Part shown: piece by piece, positions 8,816 through 16,340 of the stretch | Layout of the letters: the number at the start of each line of letters is the position of its first letter | Numbering within the stretch: the first letter of the stretch is position 1 | From: Pseudonocardia sp. SCN 73-27 | GTDB lineage: Bacteria > Actinomycetota > Actinomycetes > Mycobacteriales > Pseudonocardiaceae | Reading direction: 5' to 3' | NCBI GenBank assembly: GCA_001725415.1 | Contig: MEGH01000013.1 | Location: 1 to 64,000 of the forward strand | Length of the DNA stretch: 64,000 nucleotides | The notes under the pieces: generated by a model | What the model was told of the DNA's origin: nothing | Database searches by the model: none | The model's input: only the letters and a program-made list of their open reading frames with translations | Position numbers and translations under genes: made by a program

Positions 8816-9733
8816 ATGCGTGCACGGGCGATGGTTCAACTCGGAACGGGACGGCTCGAGGCGCAGGAATTCGAGATCCCGGGGATCGGCGAGGGCGAAG
8901 CCCTGCTGAAGATCGAGGCCACCGGGGTCTGCGGCAGCGACAAGGAGTAGCTCGACGGTGGTCTCGCCAGGAGCGGCTGGTCGTCGTATCCCGTGATCCC
9001 CGGTCACGAGCCGGTCGGCCGGATCGTGGAGATCGGCGCCGAGGCGCGCCGGCTGTGGGGGGCTTCTCGGAGTACCTGGTGCTGCGGCCCGACAGCCGCG
9101 TGCACGCCGTCCCCGACGGGGTGCCGGCCGAGCGTTGCGGCACGGGGGCACGGTCACGGGCGACACGGTCGTCGTCCTCGGCTGCGGGCAGCGCGGACTG
9201 GCCTGCGCCGTGGCTGCACGGGCCGCCAGTGCCTCACAGGTCGTCCTGACCGGCCTGGCCAGGGATCGGCACAAGCTGGAAATCGCGAGCAAGCCCGGGG
9301 TCGACGCGACGGTCGAGGTCGATGCGTTGCCGGACGGATGTCCGGACGTCGTCAGCGCGGTCCGCGACGCCCTCGGGGGCGAGGCGGACCGGGTCGTCGA
9401 CACCACGCCGCACGCCGTGTCGTCGATCGGGGACGCGATCGCGCTCGTGCGGCCGGGCGGTGTGGTGGTCGCGGCCGGGCTCAAGGGCGGGGCGGACATG
9501 GCGGGCGTATCGGCGGACGCGCTCGTGCTCAAGGCCGCCGACGTGCGCGGCGTGGTCAGCGTCGAGTCGTGGGGCTACTCGCAGGCGCTGCGCCTGCTCG
9601 GGTCGGACAGCTTCCCCCTCGAGCTGCTCCACTCGCACACGTGCCGCTGCGCGAGGTCCGCGAGGGGATCGAGATGCTCAGCCGCTCGGACGCGGTGCAC
9701 GTCTCGATCGTCCCCGAGGGCGCCGGAGCCTGA
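8816..9733 (+). pseudogene. Zinc-dependent alcohol dehydrogenase, multiply disrupted
   Basis: An ATG at 8816 with a good AGGAGG site opens a medium-chain dehydrogenase (GTGRLEAQEFEIPGIGEGE, then ATGVCGSDKE) but meets a TAG at about 8948. Homology resumes as YPVIPGHEPVGRIVEIG, then jumps frame to GGFSEYLVLRPDSRVHAVPDG near 9055, again near 9135 to the Rossmann domain (GDTVVVLGCGQRGLA), and again near 9640 for the last 30 residues (VPLREVREGIEMLSRSDAV). The structural-zinc lobe with its four Cys is deleted. With one stop, at least three frameshifts and a deletion, the gene is dead. It probably belonged with the P450. Confidence 0.85.
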
Positions 9734-9875
9734 TCCGCGCCCGGTCGCCCGGGGCACCGCTGCTGTCTCCGAGGCCGGGCCTGTGCCGACTGCATTTGCT
9801 CCTATGTTTACCCTTATTAGGCGCAGGGCCCAAAGGGGGGACCGTGGAATTCGGCCAGGGACACGCGAGGCCGGT

Positions 9876-10013
9876 GGCCCAGCGGGCGAGCTCGCCGAGG
9901 GTGACGAAGGTGATGCCGATCTGGGCGCCGACGAGTTCGCGGATCAGGGGTGCCGGGAGGCGGTTCTTGATGCTGGGTGAGGCGACGTCGGTGTCGACGA
10001 TGACGCGTTGCAC
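9876..10013 (-). pseudogene. Truncated VapC-type PIN-domain toxin
   Basis: From GTG 10013 the translation reads VQRVIVDTDVAS..IKNRLPAPLI..VGAQIGITFVTLGELARWA, the first 46 residues of a PIN-domain RNase toxin with the first metal-binding Asp (IVDTD) and the conserved Glu (GELARW). The remaining 80 or so residues, including the later acidic residues, are absent; the sequence turns non-homologous near 9875. The toxin should be inactive. It follows an antitoxin-like ORF. Confidence 0.7.
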
Positions 10014-10194
10014 CTCGGGCGACGTCCGAGTTGCGCATGCGACGGAGGTCGGTGAGGAACTCGTCGAGCTCGTCGTCGTCGAAGACGCCGTCACGGGCGA
10101 GGTCGTCGACTGAGGCGATGGGTTCCGAGCCCGCGAAGAGCTCGTCGACCGTCGGGGCAGAGGATGCCGGTCTGGGACCGGATTGCGTGGTCAC
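10014..10194 (-). pseudogene. Antitoxin-like ORF upstream of the truncated PIN toxin
   Basis: GTG 10194 opens a 60-residue acidic protein (VDELFAGSEPIASVDDLARDGVFDDDELDEFLTDLRRMRN) resembling the short antitoxin partners of actinobacterial VapC toxins. The reading frame has no stop where the toxin gene begins. A CCGAGGTG where TGAGGTG would be expected suggests that the native stop, overlapping the toxin start, has been lost, so the frame runs into toxin sequence. Assignment rests on position and the DDDELDEFL tail; moderate confidence. Confidence 0.5.
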
Positions 10195-10385
10195 GATGCC
10201 TCCTCAGACCGGATTGCCGGGACGTCCTGACGGTAGCCGGGGCAGTGTGCTGAGGGCTCTCAACAGGCCGTGGCCTGGAACCAGATGTGGCACGAACATG
10301 GGTTGCCAGATGCAGTTCGAGGGCACCCGAGGATGCACCTGGGAGCTTGTAGTTGCTGGTAGACGCGTCGGAGAATCCCAACTCG

Positions 10386-10433
10386 CTGCCTTCCAAACTA
10401 GCTACGCGGGTTCGGTTCCCGTCGCCCGCTCCA
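10386..10433 (+). pseudogene. tRNA-Gly(TCC) 3'-end remnant (possible attachment site)
   Basis: The segment has a glycine-type anticodon core (CTTCCAA), a complete T-arm (GCGGG-TTCGGTT-CCCGT) and the acceptor 3' strand CGCCCGC followed by TCCA. No matching 5' acceptor (GCGGGCG) or D-arm lies at the right distance upstream, and the anticodon stem does not pair, so this is not an intact tRNA. Isolated tRNA 3' ends are typical scars of integrase-mediated insertion. The truncated toxin-antitoxin pair lies 200 bp away. Confidence 0.65.
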
Positions 10434-10958
10434 GGCTCGACCAGCGGAAACGTTGGACGCGAGATCGCTCGGCAGGCTGTCGTGGCACGGGATGTGACAC
10501 AACTGTCGTCAGACTGGCGGCGTCGCACAACGTCCGGTCGTTGGAAGCGCGCGTTCACGCGGAAGCATCGACGAGCTGCCGAGCGCGCGTTTCGGCCAGC
10601 ACGATCCGCGACCGCATCGCCGACGCGCTCGCCGAGCTGGCCCGCCGCGACCATGCGGTCAGCTCGCCCCAGACGTCTCCCGGTGTCATCGACGAGTTCC
10701 ATGTCGTGGAGGTCCTCGGCCCAGTCATCACGCGCTCCGCCAGTGACAACAGCAGCAGGGAGGCGACCACCGCGCTCTGCTGGTCAAGTGCTCACCCTCC
10801 TCGTCGCGGCGCGGGGCATGTCATCCCATCAGCGTCCTGGTCTCCTCACGACCGGGGCGCCGCCCTTCTCGTGTGCCGACCACTCCTCGCCGAGATCGAC
10901 AGGAGTGCTGTGGGCGCGCGTCGTCACAGCACTCACGTCGGTCTCGGCGAGGATGCGC
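10434..10958. other. About 525 bp with no recognisable gene
   Basis: Lies between the tRNA remnant and the response regulator. All six frames were read; short open frames exist but none resembles a known family. Base composition is slightly lower in GC than the surroundings. It may be decayed mobile-element DNA, which is inference only. Confidence 0.5.
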
Positions 10959-11597
10959 TCAACGCGTGAGGTAGCGGACCACGGCGAGGACGCGGCGGTG
11001 GTCGTCCACGTCGGGGGCGATGCGGAGAGCGTCGTAGATACCCGACGTGTGGGCGACGACCGACTTCTCGGAGAACCCCAGCGCGCGGGCGATGCCGGCG
11101 TTGCTGCGACCCTGCGCGATCAGGGCGAGGACCTCGCGGCGGCGGGCGCTGAGCTGTTCGACGGCGTCGTCGCGGTGGGCGAGCATCGCGGTGACGACCT
11201 CGGGGTCGAGGGCGACACCACCGTCGGCGACCCGGCGCAGCTCCCGACAGAAACCCGCGGTGTCGGCGATGCGCTGCTTGAGCAGGTAGCCGACAGCCGT
11301 CGCACGCTCGCCGAGGAGCTCGGTGGCGTACTGGCCGTTGACGTGGTGCGACAGCACGACCACCGCGGTGTCGGGCTGTTCGGCGCGGATGCGTTGTGCG
11401 GCACGCAGTCCGTCGTCGGTGCGGGTGGGGGGCATGCGCAGGTCGGTGAGGACGAGGTCGGGGCGGGTGCGGGCGCTGGCGGCGACGACCTCGTCGGCGT
11501 CGGCGGCGCAGGCGACGACCTCGATGCCCTCGCGTTGCAGGACCATCGTGAGGCCCTCCCGCAGGAGGACCTCGTCCTCCCCGATCACGACGCGCAC
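10959..11597 (-). CDS. NarL/LuxR-family two-component response regulator
   Basis: This 212-aa protein starts at GTG 11597 (VRVVIGEDEVLLREGL). The receiver domain has the acidic pair ED and the phospho-acceptor Asp in VLTDLRMPP (about residue 53); the switch Ser (VVVLSHH) and Lys (YLLKQR) follow. A C-terminal LuxR helix-turn-helix is clear (LSARRREVLALIAQGRSNAGIARALGFSEKSV). It overlaps the downstream end of the kinase gene by a few bases, so the two form a unit. The kinase partner is truncated, which may leave this regulator without its cognate signal. Confidence 0.92.
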   Translation of the reverse strand: MRVVIGEDEVLLREGLTMVLQREGIEVVACAADADEVVAASARTRPDLVLTDLRMPPTRTDDGLRAAQRIRAEQPDTAVVVLSHHVNGQYATELLGERATAVGYLLKQRIADTAGFCRELRRVADGGVALDPEVVTAMLAHRDDAVEQLSARRREVLALIAQGRSNAGIARALGFSEKSVVAHTSGIYDALRIAPDVDDHRRVLAVVRYLTR

Positions 11598-12712
11598 GGC
11601 AGCTCCACGACGAGCCGGGTGCCGTCGCCGGGCGGGCTGTCGAGCTGGACGGTTCCCTCGAGGGCGGTCACGCGGTCGATCGTTCCCTGCAACCCGGTGC
11701 CGGTCGGTTCGGCCCCGCCGACGCCGTCGTCGGCGACCCGGACGCACAGCGTGTTCCCGGAACGGTGGAGCCCGATCGTCAGCCGGTCGGCCGAGGCGTG
11801 TTTGACGGCGTTGGTGAGGGCCTCGGCGACGACGCGGTACGCGGTGCTCTCGACAGGCGCGGGGAGGTCGCGGCCGATGCGGGCGTCGATGTCGAGGTCG
11901 ACGGGGAGCGGGCTGCGGTCGGCGAGGTCGCGGACGGCGGCGGCGAGCCCGCGTTCGAGGAGCAGCGCGGGCATGACGCCGTGGACGATGCGGCGGAGCT
12001 CGTCGATCGAGTCGTCGAGGCCGCGGCGCACGATGTCGCCTCCGTCGGGGCCGTCGGCGGCGATCGCGAGGAGGACGAGTCTGCTCTGGAGGCGGTCGTG
12101 CAGGTCCTGGGCGAGGTGGCGGCGTTCCCGGTCACCCGCCTCGAGCAACCGGAGGCGGGACTCGCGCAGCCGGCTGCGGCCGGCGAGGAGCTCGACGGTG
12201 AGGCGTTCGTGGTCGACGGCCAGCGCGACGACCCCGCACGCGGCGCGGACCTCGGTGTCGTCGGCGAACAGGAGGCTGTCGTAGTCGACGGCCCCGACGG
12301 TCCGGTCGCCGACCTCGATCGGAACGCGGGCCCGGCCCGGTTCGAGCGGCCCGACGGGGGATCCGGTGGCGTCGACCCAGTCGTCGGACGCGGGGGTCGG
12401 GACCCGGAACAGCAGCCGTGCCGACGGGTCGCCGAGGGTGCGGGCGAGTGCCCGGGCCAGCTCGGCGCGGCCGGCGGGGGCACGGCCCAGCGTCGTCGCA
12501 AGTTCCTGCAGTTCCTGGGTGCGGGCGAACCCGCCGCGCAACACGCCGGCGACGAACGCGACGGGCACGAAGGCCAGCAGACCGATCTGGACGAGCGGCG
12601 GCACGAGTGGAGGGGCGTCGAGCCAGCGCATGACCGGGAGGAGCCCCCACACGCCGACGACTGCGATGGACCCGTAGGCGTATACGGGTCCCAGAGTCCG
12701 GCGGGTGCGTGG
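11585..12712 (-). pseudogene. N-terminally truncated sensor histidine kinase (HisKA_3 type)
   Basis: The remaining part has a membrane-like stretch (PLVQIGLLAFVPVAFVAGVLRGGF), a GAF-like middle, a DHp helix with the phospho-His (ERRHLAQDLHDRLQ) and a GHKL ATPase (N-box VAEALTNAVKHA, G1 VADDGVGG). Homologues carry several more transmembrane helices before RRTLGPVYAYG. Here homology stops at about 12712, where an unrelated hydrolase fragment in the opposite orientation begins. The frame stays open to 13093 but the upstream part is antisense of that fragment. Internal starts (GTG or ATG near 12630) could yield a kinase core lacking its sensor. Confidence 0.75.
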
Positions 12713-12898
12713 CGCCCCGGCGACGACATCGGCCCGGCGCTGGAGAAGGCCTGGCCGCAGGGGCAGGCGGCGATCGTCACACTCACCCCGCGGACCCCGC
12801 ACACGGTGGCCACCGGCAGCGACCACTACGTCCAGGTCCACGACCCCGACCTGGTGGCCGCCACCGCCGAGCTGCTGTTGACGCGGTCGGGTCGCTGA
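12712..12898 (+). pseudogene. C-terminal fragment of an alpha/beta hydrolase
   Basis: The plus strand reads GDDIGPALEKAW..., then TPHTVATGSDHYVQVHDPDLV and a stop at 12898. The GSDHYVQ segment with its His is the catalytic-His end of an alpha/beta hydrolase. Nothing upstream encodes the rest of the enzyme; the fragment abuts the beheaded kinase. Confidence 0.6.
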
Positions 12899-12899
12899 C

Positions 12900-13067
12900 G
12901 CGCAGAGCCTCCTCGCGGTCGGCCTGATCCTGCTCGCCGGCGGCGCTGCACCCGCCGAGCCCACGGCGTACACGGCCGCGCCCTGCCCCAACCCCGTCGT
13001 GCCGGGGTTCCCGCAGCGCCTGGGGCAACAACGTGGCCGGCCTGCTCCCGCTCGTCCACAGCTGACG
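12900..13067 (+). pseudogene. N-terminal fragment of a secreted alpha/beta hydrolase
   Basis: The plus strand encodes a hydrophobic signal-like stretch (SLLAVGLILLAGGAA) followed by TAAPCPNPVVPGFPQ, the start of exported TAP-like hydrolases, and then goes out of frame with a short AWGNNVAGLLPLVHS tail. No start codon or enzyme body is present. Together with the neighbouring C-terminal fragment it marks a recombination junction. Confidence 0.5.
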
Positions 13068-13119
13068 TCGCGGCCGAAATGCACTGCACTCACCGAGGTG
13101 AGCGCCGTACGGTCGCGAC

Positions 13120-13749
13120 GTGGAGGCTGCGGATCCTCGGGACCGGGTCGAGGCGCGCTACGGCGGGCTCGCGGCGACGTCGTGGCCCGGTCCGCATCCC
13201 GGCGCGGCCTCGCCGCGTGAGGAGGAGTACTCCCGGCTCACCGACCCCGGCAGGTACGGCATCGTCCACACCCGCGCCCGGCTCTGGGGCGAGGAGCTGG
13301 CCGCGCTGCCCGGCGTCGACGCCGAGACCGTCGAGCGCGGGGTGCGGCTGACGTCATCGCGGCCGGACACCCTGCCGTTGCTGCTGATGGAGCGCGACGT
13401 GGCCTCGTCCCGTGCCGGCGTGCCCGCGCTCGCGGTCCTGCACCTGTGCGCCGCCCGCCCCGACATCGTGCTGCAGGCCGTGCCGGACTGCGGATGCGAC
13501 GCGTGCGACCGCGGATCGGACGACCTGCTCGACTGCATCGACGAGACGATCGGCATCGTCGTCGACGGCCCGCTGGTGATCGTGCGTGGGGACGGCTGGC
13601 AGCTGCGGTGGTGGCCCCACGGCAGCAGCTCGAGCGGAACCGACCGGCACGTCGAGCTGACGGACATGTGCCGACGCCTCGCCGAGGGCGAGCAGATCAC
13701 GCCCCCGAAGGGCACCGAGGCCTTGATCGGCCGCAGCTGGCTCGCCTGA
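13120..13749 (+). CDS. DUF6226-like conserved protein of unknown function
   Basis: This 209-aa soluble protein starts at GTG 13120. The central YSRLTDPGRYGIVHTRARLW and the CGCDACD.GS..LLDCIDETI segment, a possible metal-binding Cys cluster, recall the actinobacterial DUF6226 family. The biochemical role is unknown. It is intact, with a strong bidirectional terminator right after it, and it is convergent with the DinB gene. The family name is given from memory of the motif, not from a search. Confidence 0.7.
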   Translation: MEAADPRDRVEARYGGLAATSWPGPHPGAASPREEEYSRLTDPGRYGIVHTRARLWGEELAALPGVDAETVERGVRLTSSRPDTLPLLLMERDVASSRAGVPALAVLHLCAARPDIVLQAVPDCGCDACDRGSDDLLDCIDETIGIVVDGPLVIVRGDGWQLRWWPHGSSSSGTDRHVELTDMCRRLAEGEQITPPKGTEALIGRSWLA

Positions 13750-13757
13750 TCGTCGAT

Positions 13758-13805
13758 ACCAACACCAGTGCTGCCACCGAGCGCGGAAACAGCACTGGTG
13801 TTGGT
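13758..13805. terminator. Strong bidirectional hairpin terminator
   Basis: A perfect 16-bp inverted repeat (13758-13773 with 13790-13805) around a 16-nt loop sits in the 68-bp gap between convergent genes. It should stop transcription from both sides. Confidence 0.85.
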
Positions 13806-13817
13806 CTCGACGAACGG

Positions 13818-14558
13818 CTACGCGCGCAGGGCGGCGAGGTCACGTTCGGCGTAGAGGCGGTGCTGCCACTCCTCGTTCAGGACCCCGCGCAGACACTTCG
13901 CCACCGGATAGCTGTTGGCCGGCGGATAGCCGGGGCCGTCGACGGGGGTGGTCGTGCCCGCGAGGGTGTCCTCGGTGAGGCCGTCGATCACCCGGCGGAC
14001 GGTCGCCATCCGGTCGGCGCGCAGGGCGAGGACCTCGTCGAGCGGCGGCCGGGCGTCGCGGTCGCGGGGGACGCGCGGGTCGGGCTCCATCTCGTCGAAC
14101 GGCAGGCTCAACGCGTGCCACGGCGTCGGGTCGCCGAGGATCGCGCGGGACACCCAGATGTCGGTGGCGAACAGCAGGTGCCGCAGTGTCTGGACGAACG
14201 ACCACTCCCCGTCGACGCTCTCGTGCAGCAGCTCGGGCGGCAGCGTACGGGCACGGTCGACGGTCTCCGCCCACAACCGCTCGACGGTGTCCCAGGCCGC
14301 CCCGAAACCGGCGACGTCGGTCGGGCGCATGGTGGCGCGCAACGGGTCCCGGCGGTCGAGCTCGGCCTCGACCAGCGGCCCCACGTCGACGCCGTTGATC
14401 GTCAGGCCTTGGATGTGGCCGTCGATCTCGACCTCACCGATCCACGCGCCCCGCACCCGCACGCGCCACAACTCGGCCCCGGCGACCCGTAGGTTCGTGA
14501 GCCGGGTATCGGCCAGTCTCACGCCGTCGACGTGCGGTCCCGCCTGGTCGTCGGTCAT
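13818..14558 (-). CDS. DinB/YfiT-superfamily protein
   Basis: This 246-aa protein starts at ATG 14558 (MTDDQAGPHVDG). The N-terminal 70 residues form short repeated beta-type segments; the rest is a four-helix DinB bundle with the metal-ligand His pattern (SFVQTLRHLLFATDIW and, near the C-terminus, NEEWQHRLYAERDL). In actinobacteria such proteins are often mycothiol-dependent transferases or metal-dependent hydrolases; which applies here cannot be decided. It is intact and convergent with the DUF6226-like gene. Confidence 0.8.
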   Translation of the reverse strand: MTDDQAGPHVDGVRLADTRLTNLRVAGAELWRVRVRGAWIGEVEIDGHIQGLTINGVDVGPLVEAELDRRDPLRATMRPTDVAGFGAAWDTVERLWAETVDRARTLPPELLHESVDGEWSFVQTLRHLLFATDIWVSRAILGDPTPWHALSLPFDEMEPDPRVPRDRDARPPLDEVLALRADRMATVRRVIDGLTEDTLAGTTTPVDGPGYPPANSYPVAKCLRGVLNEEWQHRLYAERDLAALRA

Positions 14559-14610
14559 CGGGACAGCCTGGCACGGCGCGCCCGAACGCTCCAGGCAACG
14601 CCGCTGGGTC

Positions 14611-14650
14611 GTGAGTGGCAATGGTCGCCACAGCGACCATTGCCGCTCAC
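14611..14650. repeat. 40-bp palindromic repeat, copy 1
   Basis: An 18-bp stem (GTGAGTGGCAATGGTCGC and its complement, one G-T wobble) with a 4-nt loop. A near-identical palindrome occurs at 35261-35300. It lies upstream of the DinB start and downstream of the VOC remnant, so it could end transcription of the minus-strand genes to its right. As a dispersed element it may also be a REP-like repeat. Confidence 0.8.
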
Positions 14651-14654
14651 AGGG

Positions 14655-14771
14655 TTACTCGGGGGCGGCTGTCCACATGAGCTCGAGCTGGATGTTGGCG
14701 GGGTCGCGGAAGACGAGCACGGAGTAGGGCAGGGGGCCGGTCGCGTCGGTGACGCCGGCGTGGGCGACGCC
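14655..14771 (-). pseudogene. C-terminal fragment of a VOC (glyoxalase/bleomycin-resistance) protein
   Basis: Minus-strand translation ends TGVAHAGVTDATGPLPYSVLVFRDP.NIQLELMW with a stop at 14655. The VLVFRDPxNIQLEL strand with its metal-binding Glu is the last strand of a vicinal-oxygen-chelate domain. The preceding 70 or more residues of such a domain are missing; upstream sequence in the same frame is not homologous. Confidence 0.6.
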
Positions 14772-14812
14772 CGTTGCGGCGCTCGTCGCAGGCGCCGCCG
14801 CTGTGGCGCCGC

Positions 14813-15328
14813 TCACGATCGACCGGACGGCGCCCTGGCCGGCGGGCGGTGGAGCATGGGCTCGACGTCGAGCTGGCTGAGCATCGAGTACAGGTCCCAG
14901 AGCACGCGGTAGCTGAGGATGCGGGTGCTGATGTCGCCGAGGTGCGACGTGTGCTTGAACGCCACGAACGTGACGGCGCGGACCTCGACGGCGCGGCCCG
15001 TCGCGGGGATTCCGGGCAGCAGCCAGGGCAGCGGCCGGTCGTGGGTGAACGAGACCAGGTTCTCCTCGACGAGGCGGCGCTGGTCGGAGGTGCGGGTGAT
15101 GCGCTGGAACGCGAGGCCGGCGGGCAGGTGGGGGACGACGTCGTCGGCGAGGAAGGCGCGCAGGTGTTCCGGGCCGGCTCCGGTGCCCATCGGCGCGTGC
15201 TCGACGGTGCAGTCGGGGCCGGCGGCGGCGATCGCGGCGTCGACGTCGTGGTCGGTGTAGACGGCTCGGTGGAACGTGTCCCGGATGCCCTCGACCTGCC
15301 ATATGAGTTTCTGGATCGCGAAGGTCAA
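14813..15328 (-). CDS. NTF2-like/ester cyclase-type protein, start uncertain
   Basis: The segment reads as a single NTF2-like cone domain: a helix with FHRAVYTDHDVDAAIAAAGPDCTVEHAPMGTGAGPEHLRAFL, then LVEENLVSFTHDRPLPWLLPG, then VRAVTFVAFKHTSHLGDIS. These proteins act as small-molecule isomerases, cyclases or binding proteins. No clear start exists; TTG 15328 is the least bad in-frame choice. The frame continues upstream into a piece of enoyl-CoA hydratase, so the 5' end may have been replaced. It is either a short functional protein or another remnant. Confidence 0.55.
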   Translation of the reverse strand: MTFAIQKLIWQVEGIRDTFHRAVYTDHDVDAAIAAAGPDCTVEHAPMGTGAGPEHLRAFLADDVVPHLPAGLAFQRITRTSDQRRLVEENLVSFTHDRPLPWLLPGIPATGRAVEVRAVTFVAFKHTSHLGDISTRILSYRVLWDLYSMLSQLDVEPMLHRPPARAPSGRS

Positions 15329-15398
15329 CCGGCCGCTCCGCTCGTCGTCGACGATCCAGGTTAACTCCGCGTGCGGGTGTCGCGCCGGGGGGAAATGA

Positions 15399-15655
15399 TC
15401 AGCGACCGAGAAAAGCCGGCGTCTCACGGGCGAGGTTCGCGGCGATCCCGATCGCGCAGTCCTCGGTGGCCCACAGCCGGGCCTCCCGGTGAGCTCGCGT
15501 TCGGTGGCGCGGGCGACCTGGTCGGCGAGGTCGTGGAGCATCGGCTCCTTCATGGAGCGGACGGTCAGCGGGGCCGACGCCGCGATCTCCCGCGCGAACC
15601 CGAGGGCGGCGAAGTCGGCGTGGAAGCGGGTGACGCCGGGGATCTTCGACGAAGT
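15399..15655 (-). pseudogene. Enoyl-CoA hydratase C-terminal fragment, frameshifted
   Basis: The minus strand reads FAREIAASAPLTVRSMKEPML, the conserved helix near the C-terminus of crotonase-fold enzymes. After ERELTG the reading must move by one base to continue as REARLWATEDCAIGIAANLARETPAFLGR and stop at 15399. The active-site half of the enzyme is absent. It is a truncated and frameshifted remnant. Confidence 0.7.
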
Positions 15656-15690
15656 GGGGGGCCGAACGTGTTGCGTACTGATCCGGGGCC

Positions 15691-15731
15691 GACGGTCACC
15701 GGACGCTCGCCGCAGGCGTCCGGTGACCGTC
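15691..15731. terminator. Hairpin overlapping the stop codon of the membrane protein gene
   Basis: A perfect 15-bp inverted repeat (15691-15705 with 15717-15731) with an 11-nt loop spans the 3' end of the minus-strand membrane protein gene, consistent with an intrinsic terminator built into its last codons. Confidence 0.7.
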
Positions 15732-16340
15732 GCGCACGACGACGAGCAGCGGCGCGGCGACGGCGGCGAGGAGCACGGGCACCAGACCCGTCCACGCCGC
15801 ACCCGCGAACGGCAGGACGCCGAGCAGGGCGAGGCCGATGTGCGGGCCGAGCGGGACCCGGCGCAGCCAGGTCGCCGCGAGGAGCGCGACCCCGCCCAGC
15901 CCGCCGATCAGCGCGAGCAGCGGCGCCGCCCCGGCCGCCATCAGCAGCTCGGCCGCGGCGAGGACGGTGAGCAGGACCCGGACGGGCTCCCCGGCGAGGG
16001 TGCGCACCGCGTCGCCGCCCCCGTCCATGGCGGCCAGCACCGCCGCGACGGTCAGCAGGGCCGCCGGCGCCCAGGCGAGGACGCCCACCGTCGACAGGCT
16101 CAGCAGCCCCGGTCCGAGGAGCCCGAGCGCCCACATCGCCCCCGGCCGGCGGAGCCGGTGCGCCGCGAGGAGCGCGACCCCACCGAGCGCCACCGTCACC
16201 AGGCCGAGGCCGACCGGTGCGAGCTTGTCGCCGGTCCAGTCGGGGATGACCGCACCGAGCGTGGCCTGGACGAGCCCGGCCACGACGAGCAGCACCCCAC
16301 CGGCGACGCCGATCCCGACGGCGGCACCCCGGCGGGTCAC
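15696..16340 (-). CDS. Predicted integral membrane protein
   Basis: This 214-aa protein starts at GTG 16340 and overlaps the end of the upstream flavoprotein gene by 4 nt (GTGA), so they form an operon. It consists of about six hydrophobic segments rich in Ala, Leu, Val and Gly joined by short Arg-containing loops. No catalytic or transport motif is visible and I do not recognise the family. Coupling to a Tat-exported flavoprotein suggests a role in the membrane or as its redox partner, which is inference. Confidence 0.75.
   Translation of the reverse strand: MTRRGAAVGIGVAGGVLLVVAGLVQATLGAVIPDWTGDKLAPVGLGLVTVALGGVALLAAHRLRRPGAMWALGLLGPGLLSLSTVGVLAWAPAALLTVAAVLAAMDGGGDAVRTLAGEPVRVLLTVLAAAELLMAAGAAPLLALIGGLGGVALLAATWLRRVPLGPHIGLALLGVLPFAGAAWTGLVPVLLAAVAAPLLVVVRDGHRTPAASVR

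Noticed and set aside
10345-10433. Intact tRNA-Gly
   Set aside because: No 5' acceptor strand or D-arm at the right distance and the anticodon stem does not pair; only the 3' part is recognisable.
10091-10702. Minus-strand ORF containing GNRTRVASLEG
   Set aside because: This peptide is a known translation artefact of tRNA antisense sequence, and here it marks the tRNA-Gly remnant.
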